From AC-32 sp038236705 (lineage in GTDB: Bacteria > Actinomycetota > Thermoleophilia > Gaiellales > Gaiellaceae), in NCBI GenBank assembly GCA_038236705.1, contig JBBRZN010000007.1:1-64000 (forward strand): a DNA stretch of 64,000 nucleotides. Reading direction: 5' to 3'. Below are positions 24,384-32,317 of this stretch, piece after piece; within the stretch, counting starts at the first letter, position 1; the number at the start of each line of letters is the position of its first letter. Made by a program: the position numbers and the translations under genes. The notes under the pieces were generated by a model that worked only from the letters and a program-made list of their open reading frames with translations, did not search any database and was not told where the DNA came from.

Positions 24384-25124
24384 GTGCACCGGGATGACGA
24401 CGGCTACTTCGACGAGCGCGTCGCGGCCAGATACGACGAGTCCTCCGCGGAGATGTTCGACCCGGAGGTCGTCGACCCGGTCGTCGACCTCCTCGTCGAG
24501 CTAGCCGGCAGCGGGCGCGCGCTCGAGCTGGGGATCGGCACCGGCCGGATCGCGCTACCGCTTGGGCAGCGCGGAGTGCCGGTGCACGGGATCGAGTTGT
24601 CGAAGGCGATGGTCGCGAAGCTGCGCGCGAAGCCGGGCGGCGAAGAGATCGGCGTGACGATCGGCGACTTCGCGACGACGTCCGTGGACGGGACGTTCTC
24701 CGTCGCGTACCTGGTCTTCAACACGATCATGAACCTGACGACGCAGGAGGCGCAGGTCGCCTGCTTCCGCAACGTTGCGGCGCACCTCGAGCCCGGCGGC
24801 CGCTTCGTCGTCGAGGTCGGCGTGCCCGACCTCCGGCGCCTCCCGCCGGGCGAGACCTTCCGCGCCTTCCACGTGAGCGAGCGCAGGTGGGGGATCGACG
24901 AATACGACGTCGCTGCCCAGGGCCTCACCTCCCACCACTTCCGGATCGTCGACGGAGAAGCCGACCGTGTCTCGGTTCCCTTCCGGTACGCGTGGCCGGC
25001 GGAGCTCGACCTGATGGCGCAGCTCGCCGGGATGAAGCTGCAGGACCGCTGGAACGGCTGGAAACGGGGGCCGTTCACGAGCGACAGCCGCAAGCACGTC
25101 TCGGTCTGGGAGAAGCCGTCATGA
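24384..25124 (+). CDS. Class I SAM-dependent methyltransferase
   Basis: This 246-residue protein from a GTG start has the SAM-binding motif I ALELGIGTGRIALPLGQRG, the acidic end of strand 2 (VHGIELSKAMV), a GDFATTSVDG motif and the LEPGGRFVVEVG motif. YDESSAEMFDPEVVDPVVDLL at the start is common in actinobacterial members. The substrate is unknown. It ends five bases before the convergent STAND regulator gene. Confidence 0.85.
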   Translation: MHRDDDGYFDERVAARYDESSAEMFDPEVVDPVVDLLVELAGSGRALELGIGTGRIALPLGQRGVPVHGIELSKAMVAKLRAKPGGEEIGVTIGDFATTSVDGTFSVAYLVFNTIMNLTTQEAQVACFRNVAAHLEPGGRFVVEVGVPDLRRLPPGETFRAFHVSERRWGIDEYDVAAQGLTSHHFRIVDGEADRVSVPFRYAWPAELDLMAQLAGMKLQDRWNGWKRGPFTSDSRKHVSVWEKPS

Positions 25125-25129
25125 CGGGG

Positions 25130-27592
25130 TCAATCGAGTGATTCGAGGGCGAGCGTGACGGCCTCGTCGATCGTCAGCGCCCGGCCTTGCTCCCATGCTT
25201 CGGCCAAGGCGCTTTCGTCGAGCCAGGCGCGGATCTCGGAGAGCGTTTGCTCGTTCATCCTCGCGACCCAGGCCTCGCTGACGCCGATCTGCTCTCGCTG
25301 AGCCTCGAAGCAGAAGAGAAGCCGGGCGGCCGTATCAGCTTTCCCGGGGAGCACGGCGAAAATACTGGCGCTGCGACAGAGACTTTGCGCGATTTCGTGA
25401 AGAGAGCCGAGGTCGCGACAGGCGAGAAGGTTCTGCTTCCCAAGCGCGAGGGCGTCCTCGATCCGGCCCTGCTCGAAGGCGATCATCGCCAGCGAACCCA
25501 GCGTCCCCGCCTCCGTCTCCTTGAAGCCGAGTGCTTGCGCCTGAGCAAGGTTCGATTCGTGCAGTATGCGGGCGCGCTCGAGGTCGCCACGGCTGTGGTA
25601 GGTGAAGGCGAGCGTACGCGTCGCCGAGACCGCCTCACGCTCGTCGCCGGCCTTGCGGAAGAGGGCGAGGCTCTCCTCGGCGAGCTGCTCCGCCTGCTCG
25701 ACGTCTCCTTCCTCGATGGCGGCCACGCAGAGCACGTTGAGATTGAAAGCGGCGCCTCGCGCGTCGCCAAGGCGGCGATGCAGCTCCAGTGCCTGCCCCG
25801 CGATCGACCTGGCCGACGGAACGTCTCCGCTCCCGTACGCCATGAGGGCTGCTCCGGTGAGAGCCCTGGCACGCGCTGCTGTCGGGCGCTCCTGGCCTCG
25901 GAGCGCGCTCTCTAGACGACGTCTCCCTTCGGCGACGTGCCCCCCCTCGTGCCAGAACTCCGACAGGACTCCTGCGAGTTGCAGGACAAGCTCGTTCTCC
26001 CCTGAGGCTGCGAGGTGATCGAGCGCTGCGCGGAGGTTGTCGTGCTCGGCCTCCAGCCGCCCGATCCATTCGACGGAGTACGCGCGTGTATTGGGCTCGG
26101 CTTCTTCGCCGAGCGCAAGGAAGTGTTCCGCGTGACGGCGCTTCAACGTCTCGGCCTCGCCGGAGTCCTCGAGCCGCTCGGCGGCGTATTCGCGGATCGT
26201 CTCCAGCATCCAGAAGCGGTCGCCCTCGCGGACGCGAACCAGACTCTTGTCGACAAGCGACTCGAGCGTGTCGAGATCTGCGTCGCAGACCGCTTCCGCC
26301 GATTCGAGCGTACAGCCGCCCGCGAAGACGGCGAGGCGCGCGAAGAGCCCTTGCTCGTCCTCGTTCAGCAGCTCGTGGCTCCACTCGATCATCGCGCGCA
26401 GCGTCTGCTGGCGCGGGTCGACGCCGCGGCCGGCCTTGAGCAGATCCAGCCGTTGCGAGAGCCGCTCGACGAGCTGCTCGGGCGAGAGGACTCGGACCCG
26501 CGCCGCCGCCAGCTCGAGCGCGAGCGGCAGGTTCTCGAGCCGCGCGCAGAGCTCCGGCACCATGGTGCTTGCGACGAAGCCCGGCAGGGTTGCACGCGCC
26601 CGGTCCACGAAGAGCTCCGTCCCATCCTCCGGCTCGAGCGGCGGGACCGGATAGGCCTGCTCGCCGGGAACCCGAAGCAGCTCGCGGCTCGTCACGAGTA
26701 GATGGACGTTGGGGCAGGAGCCGAGCAGCTCGGAGAGGCGGGGGGCTGCCTCGACGACGTGCTCGAAGTTGTCCAATAGAAGGAGCAGCGATTTGTCGGC
26801 CAGGTGCTCCGCCAGACCGTCCTTGGCTCCGAGCACCTGCCCCGCCGTCGTCAGGACGAGCTCGGGGTCGCGCAGCGGCGCCAGCGGTACCCAGAAGATC
26901 CCGTCGGGGTAGCGCTCGGCAACCTCGGCGGCCGCCTGCAGCCCGAGCCGCGTCTTGCCCGTCCCGCCCGGCCCCGTGAAAGTGAGCAAGCGAGCGTGCT
27001 CCAGCAACCCGCACACCTCGGCGAGCTCGTGCTCGCGACCGAGGAACGGCGTCGCCGGAATCGGCAGGTTCGTTCGGTAGAGACTCTTCAGCGGCGGGAA
27101 CTCCTCGTCGCCGAGCTGGTAGATCCGCTCGGGCGCGGACAGGTCCTTCAGCCGGTGCTCACCGAGGTCCCGCAGCCCGTCGGTGTCGAGGAGAGCGGCC
27201 GTCGAGGCCGAGATCAGCACTTGTCCTCCATGGCCGGCGGCGGCGATCCGAGCGGCACGGTGGACGTCGACCCCGACATAGCCTTCCTCGGCCAGGTGGG
27301 GGGTACCGGTGTGAAGGCCCATTCTGACCCGGATCGGGCCGTGGCTGAGTCCTTGGAGCGCCTGAGCGGCCGCCCGCAACGCACCCGGCGCGGTCGGAAA
27401 GGCGACGAAGAAGGCGTCGCCCTGGGTGTCGACCTCGACGCCGCCCTGGGCGCCGAACGCCTCCCGGAGGACACGGCGATGCTCGCCGAGCGCCTCGCCG
27501 TACGACTCGGCGCCGAGTTCGTGCAAGAGCTTGGTCGAGCCCTGCACGTCGGTGAAGAGGAAGGTGACGGTTCCGGCGGGGAGGTCGCGCAT
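25130..27592 (-). CDS. Cyclase-like / STAND ATPase / TPR regulator (paralog 1)
   Basis: This 820-residue cytoplasmic protein has three parts. Residues 1-165 form a class III nucleotide cyclase-like domain (VTFLFTDVQGST, VDTQGDAFFVAF) keeping the metal aspartates at about 15 and 59. The usual transition-state Asn is His in VDVHRAARI, so activity is doubtful. Residues 180-500 hold an AAA/NB-ARC ATPase with P-loop GPGGTGKT (207-214) and Walker B LLLLLDNFEHV. The rest is TPR repeats such as HSRGDLERARILHE. The layout matches signal-transducing STAND ATPases. A close paralog lies at 37776-40241. Confidence 0.88.
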   Translation of the reverse strand: MRDLPAGTVTFLFTDVQGSTKLLHELGAESYGEALGEHRRVLREAFGAQGGVEVDTQGDAFFVAFPTAPGALRAAAQALQGLSHGPIRVRMGLHTGTPHLAEEGYVGVDVHRAARIAAAGHGGQVLISASTAALLDTDGLRDLGEHRLKDLSAPERIYQLGDEEFPPLKSLYRTNLPIPATPFLGREHELAEVCGLLEHARLLTFTGPGGTGKTRLGLQAAAEVAERYPDGIFWVPLAPLRDPELVLTTAGQVLGAKDGLAEHLADKSLLLLLDNFEHVVEAAPRLSELLGSCPNVHLLVTSRELLRVPGEQAYPVPPLEPEDGTELFVDRARATLPGFVASTMVPELCARLENLPLALELAAARVRVLSPEQLVERLSQRLDLLKAGRGVDPRQQTLRAMIEWSHELLNEDEQGLFARLAVFAGGCTLESAEAVCDADLDTLESLVDKSLVRVREGDRFWMLETIREYAAERLEDSGEAETLKRRHAEHFLALGEEAEPNTRAYSVEWIGRLEAEHDNLRAALDHLAASGENELVLQLAGVLSEFWHEGGHVAEGRRRLESALRGQERPTAARARALTGAALMAYGSGDVPSARSIAGQALELHRRLGDARGAAFNLNVLCVAAIEEGDVEQAEQLAEESLALFRKAGDEREAVSATRTLAFTYHSRGDLERARILHESNLAQAQALGFKETEAGTLGSLAMIAFEQGRIEDALALGKQNLLACRDLGSLHEIAQSLCRSASIFAVLPGKADTAARLLFCFEAQREQIGVSEAWVARMNEQTLSEIRAWLDESALAEAWEQGRALTIDEAVTLALESLD

Positions 27593-27719
27593 CCGCTCAA
27601 TGATGAGAGGGGTGGCCGCCTTCGTCCAGCGAACTAGGCCCAGCTTCAGACAGACACATCAGGCAGGGCCGGGCTAAGACTTCCACTCCGAGCCCGTCCC
27701 CGCCGTGTTCGCTGGACGA

Positions 27720-27785
27720 CTAGAGGAGCCAGATAAGCAGCAGAATGATGATGATTACCGCGAGAACGCCACCACCGATGTACAT
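27720..27785 (-). CDS. 21-residue single-helix membrane peptide
   Basis: An ATG at 27783-27785, preceded by a strong GGAGG (GAAAGGAGGTTGCGG), opens a 21-codon frame reading MYIGGGVLAVIIIILLLIWLL then TAG. It is one hydrophobic helix with a Gly-rich start. Tiny proteins of this MYIGGG type occur in actinobacteria, to my knowledge without known function. The good ribosome site and helix-only product support expression. It lies downstream of the structured non-coding region. Confidence 0.6.
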   Translation of the reverse strand: MYIGGGVLAVIIIILLLIWLL

Positions 27786-28818
27786 CCGCAACCTCCTTTC
27801 GGTGCCGATTCCGGCGAATACCCGCTCGAATCGAAAACCGAACGTCTTGTGGATAGGAAATCTCCTCCATAAAGGGGTATCGAAGTGGATGTGCTCGCCT
27901 CCGAGACGATTTGGCGAGCAGGGTGAGAAGAAGGCCCGGCGCGGGCGCAGGCCCAAGGCCGCCGGCTAGCGAAACCAAGCGAGAACTGTTTCGATGGTGG
28001 GCCCGTTCGCAACAATAGGAAGGCCGGGTGGTTTTCTCTCTCTCCCCTGGGTGGTTTTGCCGCCACCTAGCTCCAGAGGCGGCCACCCGGCCTCTCCTGA
28101 ATAGATGCCGCCTCGGAGCGCAACTTGCAGTCTCCAGTCGCTGCCTCCCGCGAGCCCCTTGTCACCCGCGCCCTCACGGGCACAGTCGGAGCCGCCCCAG
28201 TTCAGCAAGAGTCAGCCGCGACGGCAGAAGAGCCCACCTTCGCTAGCACAGCAAGTCACTGACGTAATTGCGGCTGGTCCTTTGCTAGCCTTGTCGAGCC
28301 GGGCCGCCCTCGGTGCTCTTCCTCTCCCCGGATGCTCTCCCGAGTTTTCGAGGTCGCAGCTTTGGAGACCCACGGCGGCTCGGCTTCTTACTGGGTCGAG
28401 GCAGCGGCCGGGCCTCTGAGGTCCACGCACGAGCGTCACCGGTTTGACTGACTAGTCAATCGGGGAAGTCGTCCAGCGTGAGCGGGGTTGGGGGAGGCCG
28501 CTCCAAGCGGCCCCAACTGCGGTGCCGCCCGGCGTGTTGCCGCAGACACGCTGGGTGGGCGGGGCCGCCCTAGGCGTTGGTTCGGCTCGCCCGCCCGGAC
28601 GGTCGGTCTGCGAACTCGGTTAGCGGGAGCCCCTAATGCCATTCGGTCGCTCTGCCGACAATGGTCATGAGTCGGGGCACCGGCATCGTCCCTCCCCGCC
28701 GGGGCGGGGCGTCGGCTAGCCGCAGACCTAGGCGCCCCCCGCCCCGGCTCTCTCCCTTTGCTCGTCCGGGGAAGGTGAGATGATCCCCTCTTCTGCGGCA
28801 ACAAGAAAGGATCGGCCC
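27786..28818. other. About 1 kb without a convincing gene; structured, pyrimidine-rich
   Basis: No reading frame here has a family-like protein, and codon usage differs from neighbours. An 11-bp inverted repeat, AGGCCGGGTGG (28021-28031) with CCACCCGGCCT (28083-28093), encloses a smaller one (GGTGG/CCACC), making a candidate RNA hairpin of about 75 bases. At 28444-28459 TTGACT/AGTCAA with spacer GACT is a dyad of the kind bound by TetR-type repressors. Near 28690 CCCCGCCGGGGCGGGG is GC-rich and self-complementary. I compared it by eye with RNase P RNA, tmRNA and SRP RNA hallmarks and found none. Confidence 0.5.
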
Positions 28819-29124
28819 ATGAATGGGATCCGACTGCTCCTCGCGGCCGTCGCTGCGCTCGCGCTACCGGCCGTCGCTGTAGCTGGCGCGACACCTGTCC
28901 CACAGCAGTTCTGCCAAGTTCAGTTCGTGGCGAGCGGCCCGTTGTATGACGGGGTTGGCATCACCGTCCGAACGCCGCGTGGCTCCAGCATGATCGTCTG
29001 CCGGGTAAAGGTGCCCCCGCCGCCGGAGACGATCCTGATCACCTTCCCCGGCGCGAACGGGGACGTCGTCGTCGTCACGCGGAGCGGCACGGCAATCGCG
29101 GTTTTTCACTCATCGTTCAGGTAG
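28819..29124 (+). CDS. Small secreted protein of unknown function
   Basis: The ATG at 28819 follows AAGAAAGGA and gives 101 residues. A signal peptide is clear (MNGIRLLLAAVAALALPAVA, cleavage probably after VAG). The mature part has two cysteines (QQFCQVQF and MIVCRVKV) that could form a disulfide, and a beta-rich pattern. A longer reading from 28780 would hide the leader. No family is recognised. It sits alone between non-coding DNA and the tRNA gene. Confidence 0.65.
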   Translation: MNGIRLLLAAVAALALPAVAVAGATPVPQQFCQVQFVASGPLYDGVGITVRTPRGSSMIVCRVKVPPPPETILITFPGANGDVVVVTRSGTAIAVFHSSFR

Positions 29125-29207
29125 CTCGGCGTGAAGATTTCAGCTGGCAGCGGGAAGAGAGCCCGGTAACGGCGCTTCTCTTTTGCCCAAACCGCTGATT
29201 GAAGGGA

Positions 29208-29280
29208 AGCCGACGCGCGGATTCGAACCGCGGACCCCTTCATTACGAGTGAAGTGCTCTACCAACTGAGCTACGTCGGC
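29208..29280 (-). tRNA. tRNA-Thr (CGT anticodon)
   Basis: Read on the minus strand, the 73 bases fold as a cloverleaf. The 7-bp acceptor stem is GCCGACG/CGTCGGC, the D arm GCTC-AGTTGGTA-GAGC, the anticodon stem CTTCA/TGAAG with loop CTCGTAA (anticodon CGT, reading ACG), and the T arm CGCGG-TTCGAAT-CCGCG. The discriminator base is T and no CCA is encoded (TTCC follows). All stems pair fully, so the gene looks functional. Confidence 0.96.
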
Positions 29281-29330
29281 GTGGGTCGGCGCAGTCTAGC
29301 GCGGCCCCGCGGCGCTTAGACTGCCGCCTG

Positions 29331-29699
29331 ATGCTCCGTCTCGTCGTCGCCTGGGCGATCAACGCGGCCGCGCTCTGGCTCGCCGACGCGCTCTTCGAGA
29401 GCGTTCGGATCGACGGCTGGAAGGCCTACCTGATCGGCGCCGCGGTGCTCGGGATCGCCAACGGGATCATCAAGCCGGTGCTCATGTTCCTGACCTTCCC
29501 GCTGATCGTGCTCACGCTCGGCGTGTTCATGCTCGTGATCAACATCGCGATGCTGGCGCTGGCCGAGTGGATCGCGCCCAACTTCGCGATCACCGGCTTC
29601 TGGAGCTACGTGGGCACCGTCGTGATCATCTGGCTCGTCAACTGGGTCGCCCAAACGGCGCTCGACGCGCTCGAGAGCCCGCGCACGCGACTCGCCTAA
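29331..29699 (+). CDS. Phage holin superfamily IV-like membrane protein
   Basis: This 122-residue protein has four membrane helices. WLADALFESVRIDGWKAYL, VLGIANGIIKPVLMFLTFPL and LGVFMLVINIAMLALAEWI match the mycobacterial four-helix holin-like family, usually chromosomal in actinobacteria with no lysis role shown. The start is an ATG at 29331. The stop codon lies in an 18-base tandem duplication, and an IS5-like element was inserted 18 bases downstream. Confidence 0.85.
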   Translation: MLRLVVAWAINAAALWLADALFESVRIDGWKAYLIGAAVLGIANGIIKPVLMFLTFPLIVLTLGVFMLVINIAMLALAEWIAPNFAITGFWSYVGTVVIIWLVNWVAQTALDALESPRTRLA

Positions 29700-29717
29700 C
29701 GCACGCGACTCGCCTAA
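29682..29717 (+). repeat. 18-bp tandem duplication at a gene end
   Basis: The sequence CGCACGCGACTCGCCTAA occurs twice in direct tandem (29682-29699 and 29700-29717). The first copy holds the last codons and TAA stop of the holin-like gene. The second ends exactly at the left boundary of the IS5-like element, so its TAA also forms the left target duplication. A tandem copy on one side only is not a normal target duplication, and suggests slippage or repair near the insertion. Confidence 0.85.
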
Positions 29718-29795
29718 GAACTCATTTCTGAATTAAGGGACCCGCCTGCTAGCGACGAAGCCATTGGCATCCGTCGTCAAGCTAAGGGGGTGCCG

Positions 29796-30611
29796 ATGGC
29801 CGCCGCGCCGTGGATCGTCTCGGACGAGCTGTGGAATTTGGTCGAGTCGCTCTTGCCGAAGCGGGAACGCCGTTTTCGTTATCCGGGCCGCAAGCGCTTG
29901 CCCGATCGGCAAGCGTTGCAGGGGATTCTGTTTGTGCTCCACACCGGGATCGCCTGGCAGCATCTGCCGGCCGAGCTCGGCTTCGGCTCAGGGGTGACGT
30001 GCTGGCGTCGCCTCGACGAGTGGCAACGGGCTGGCGTCTGGGGGCGGCTGCACCAGCTGCTGTTGACGCGGCTACAGGCCCCAGGCGAGCTCGAGTGGTC
30101 GAGGGCGATCGTCGACTCGAGCCAGGTGCAGGCGAAAAAGGGGGCGGCGAGACGGGCCCGAGCCCGGTCGACAGAGGCCGTCCTGGCTCCAAGCACCACC
30201 TCCTCGTCGACCAGAAGGGGATCCCGCTCGCCTTCGCTCTCATCGGCGCGAACCGCAACGATGTCACGCAGCTGATCCCGCTCGTCGACGCGGTGCCGGC
30301 GGTACGCGGCATGGTTGGCCGACCGCGTCGGCGGCCCCAATGCGTGATCGCCGACCGCGGCTACGACCACGACAAGTACCGGAAGCTGCTCCGGAAGCGG
30401 GGGATCAAGCCGGTGATCGCCCGTCGCCAGACCCAGCACGGCTCCGGCTTGGGCCGCTACCGCTGGGTCGTTGAGCGCACTCGCCTGGCTGCACAACTTC
30501 AAGCGCCTGCTCGTCCGCTATGAGCGGCGCGCCGACATCCACCGCGCCCTGCTCGGGCTCGCCTGCTGCCTTGTCTGCTTCCGCCGGCTCACGAACCTCA
30601 CGCTCGGATGA
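29796..30611 (+). pseudogene. IS5-family DDE transposase, two frame changes
   Basis: Frame 1 (from 29796) covers MAAAPWIVSDELWNLVESLL and the first catalytic Asp in AIVDSSQVQA. At GCGAAAAAGGGGG (about 30131) the homology moves to the -1 frame (GPSPVDRGRPGSKHHLL, second Asp in VIADRGYDHDKY, Glu in RWVVERT). A -1 programmed shift on the A-run is usual in this IS group, so this one may be functional. At about 30480 a second, +1 change is needed to read AWLHNFKRLLVRYERRADIH to the TGA at 30609-30611. That second change is probably a real defect or a sequence error. Confidence 0.8.
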
Positions 30612-30634
30612 GGGCCTGGCGACCCAGCATGGGG

Positions 30635-31036
30635 CTATCCGTCGTGCGGCGAGGAGCCGTGGATCTGTACCAAGAGCCAGCGGCCGTCGCGCTTCTCGCA
30701 GACTGCGCTCATGCGATACGGGTGCTTCTCCTCACGCCCTTCCGCCGCCGCGGTCTCCGCCCCCTCCGCAAGAAGCCATCCCACTGCCCCCGCAGCAGAG
30801 ACGTCACGGCGGTCCCAGGTCCAGGAGTACGTCGTCGTCCCCCGCGCGTAGCGATGAAGAAAGGCCCCCATCTCCTCGGGGCCGCGAAGAAGCGATTCCT
30901 CGGACGTGACCATCACGATGTCGGCATCCGGCGCGAAGAGCTGCATGACACCCTCGGCATCCCGCGCCGAGAACGCGGAGCAGAAACGCTCCAGGATCTC
31001 AAGCAACGCGGCCTCCGTCTCCACATCCGCCCTCAA
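30635..31036 (-). CDS. SnoaL-like / DUF4440-type protein carried inside the IS
   Basis: This 133-residue cytoplasmic protein from a TTG start has the cone-shaped NTF2-like pattern: LLEILERFCSAFSARDAEGV, LFAPDADIVMVTSEESLLRG and a C-terminal CEKRDGRWLLVQIHGSSP. Members include SnoaL cyclases, ketosteroid isomerase-like enzymes and many proteins of unknown role. It lies convergent to the transposase, 23 bases away, and wholly inside the inverted repeats, so it appears to be IS cargo. It may have its own promoter next to the right end. Confidence 0.75.
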   Translation of the reverse strand: MRADVETEAALLEILERFCSAFSARDAEGVMQLFAPDADIVMVTSEESLLRGPEEMGAFLHRYARGTTTYSWTWDRRDVSAAGAVGWLLAEGAETAAAEGREEKHPYRMSAVCEKRDGRWLLVQIHGSSPHDG

Positions 31037-31072
31037 GACGAGGCATTCTCGCTCTTTCTGAAATGAGTTCTA

Positions 31073-31232
31073 AGAGGGGTTGGCGGAATACCGCTCGTCG
31101 CCGGGGCGCGATGGTCGTTCCGAGGCAAGGACGCAGGGAGCGTTCGTACCTGGAGTACGGGCGCGACTGAGGACGCGGCATCGGGGCGAGCAGCGCGTCC
31201 CGGCGGCTCAGCCGTTATTTCGTCAAGCCCTC
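31073..31232. repeat. Structured 160-bp repeat, copy B
   Basis: It has the same architecture as copy A. P1: AGAGGGGTTGGCGGAA (31073-31088) pairs with TTTCGTCAAGCCCTCT (31217-31232), one mismatch. P2: CGCCGGGGCGCGATGG (31099-31114) pairs 14/16 with 31190-31205. P3: TCGTTCCGA with TCGGGGCGA (31181-31189), 9/9. P4: GTTCGTAC/GTACGGGC with loop CTGGA. P2 and P4 differ in sequence from copy A but keep pairing. GGACGCAGGGAG and CGACTGAGGACGC are identical. The right end encodes the last residues and the TGA of holB. Confidence 0.75.
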
Positions 31233-32317
31233 TTGTTAGGCCGCGAGAGGACACCGCTGAAGGCGCGGCGTAGCTCGATGAAGAGCGCTTCCAGCACGAG
31301 CGCCGGCGCGAGCTGGAACTCCTCGAAGGAGCGCCACGACTCGCGTACCAGCTCGGCTGCGCGCTCGGCGCCCTCGAGCCGTTCGAGGTTGCCGTCCTCC
31401 TGCAGCGCCTCGGCCAGGTCGACGTGCACGAGCGCCTTGTCGGCACCCGCGGCGGCAGCGACCAGGTCGCGGTACCAGGATGCGAGCTCCTCCAGACAGG
31501 CCAGCAGCTCTTCCCGCTCGGCGCCGCGCCCGGCCCGGCGCACGCGCTGCTCGGCTTCGCGCGCAGTCAGGTCGAAGCCCTCGATCGCCGTCTCCTCCAG
31601 CTCCTTGGCCTCCGCTGCGCGCTTGCGCGCGCCCTCGAGGAGCAGCGCCGCGGCCTTCGCCGCATCGAAGCTCTCGGCCGCGTAGACCGAGCGCGCCGTC
31701 TCGAGCAACACCTCCCGCCGTTTGGCAGCCGCCGGATCCAGGAGCCGCTCGGCGCGGTCGAGCCGCCCGCTCGCCACGCGCGCGATCGAGGTCGCCTGCT
31801 CCACGGTCAGCTCCGGCGCGCGGGCCTGCACCGCTTCCCGCACCGCCCGCTCGGAGAGCCTGCGGAACGGAATCGCCTGGCAGCGCGAGCGGATCGTCTC
31901 CGCGAGCGAGCCCACCTCGTCGGCCACCAGCACGATCACCGCGTACTCTGGCGGCTCCTCGAGATCTTTTAGAAGCGCGTCGGCGGCCTCCTCGTTCAGC
32001 AGATGGGCGCCGAAGATGAGGTAGATGCGGCGGTCGGCCTCGAACGGGCGCATATGAAGGTCGCGGCGCAGCTCGCGCACCGCATCGATCCGGATCAGTT
32101 CGCCGAGCGGCTCGAGCACGTACAGATCGGGGTGCGAGCGGCGCTCGACGCGCGCATCGCCGCCGAGGAGCTCCGAGGCGAACGCGACCGCCGTCGCGCG
32201 CTTGCCGATTCCCGCCGGGCCGTGGAAGACGTAAGCGTGCGCCGGTCCGTCGGCGAGCGCGGCCGCGAGCAGGCGCTTGGCTTCGGCCTGCTCAGGAATG
32301 CTGTCGAAGCTCGCCAA
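31223..32317 (-). CDS. holB: DNA polymerase III delta' subunit
   Basis: This 364-residue clamp-loader subunit has FHGPAGIGKRATAVAFASEL (P-loop) and LLNEEAADALLKDLEEPPEYAV followed by SRCQAIPFRRL, hallmarks of DnaX/delta' proteins. It loads the sliding clamp during replication. It starts at a TTG that overlaps the end of tmk by 26 bases, a usual tmk-holB arrangement. The C-terminal region from about 200 is long and helical. The last residues, PNKRA, and the stop lie inside repeat B. Confidence 0.9.
   Translation of the reverse strand: MASFDSIPEQAEAKRLLAAALADGPAHAYVFHGPAGIGKRATAVAFASELLGGDARVERRSHPDLYVLEPLGELIRIDAVRELRRDLHMRPFEADRRIYLIFGAHLLNEEAADALLKDLEEPPEYAVIVLVADEVGSLAETIRSRCQAIPFRRLSERAVREAVQARAPELTVEQATSIARVASGRLDRAERLLDPAAAKRREVLLETARSVYAAESFDAAKAAALLLEGARKRAAEAKELEETAIEGFDLTAREAEQRVRRAGRGAEREELLACLEELASWYRDLVAAAAGADKALVHVDLAEALQEDGNLERLEGAERAAELVRESWRSFEEFQLAPALVLEALFIELRRAFSGVLSRPNKRA

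Larger units (their letters stand above)
29718..31070. mobile_element. IS5-like insertion sequence with a passenger gene
   Basis: The ends are imperfect inverted repeats: GAACTCATTTCTGAA on the left (29718-29732) and its counterpart GAACTCATTTCAGAA read inward from 31070, matching at 14 of 15 positions. The flanks show TAA on both sides, a 3-bp target duplication as expected for IS1031/IS427-type IS5 relatives. Inside are a two-frame DDE transposase (plus strand) and, between it and the right end, a SnoaL-like gene on the minus strand. Before insertion, the holin-like gene would have abutted structured repeat B. Confidence 0.8.

Noticed and set aside
28444..28459. TetR-type operator TTGACT-GACT-AGTCAA
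   Set aside because: The dyad is real but no TetR gene or regulated promoter is next to it, so it is only noted within the gap description.
27963..28818. RNase P RNA, tmRNA or SRP RNA in the large gap
   Set aside because: None of the conserved landmarks of these RNAs was found on either strand by eye.
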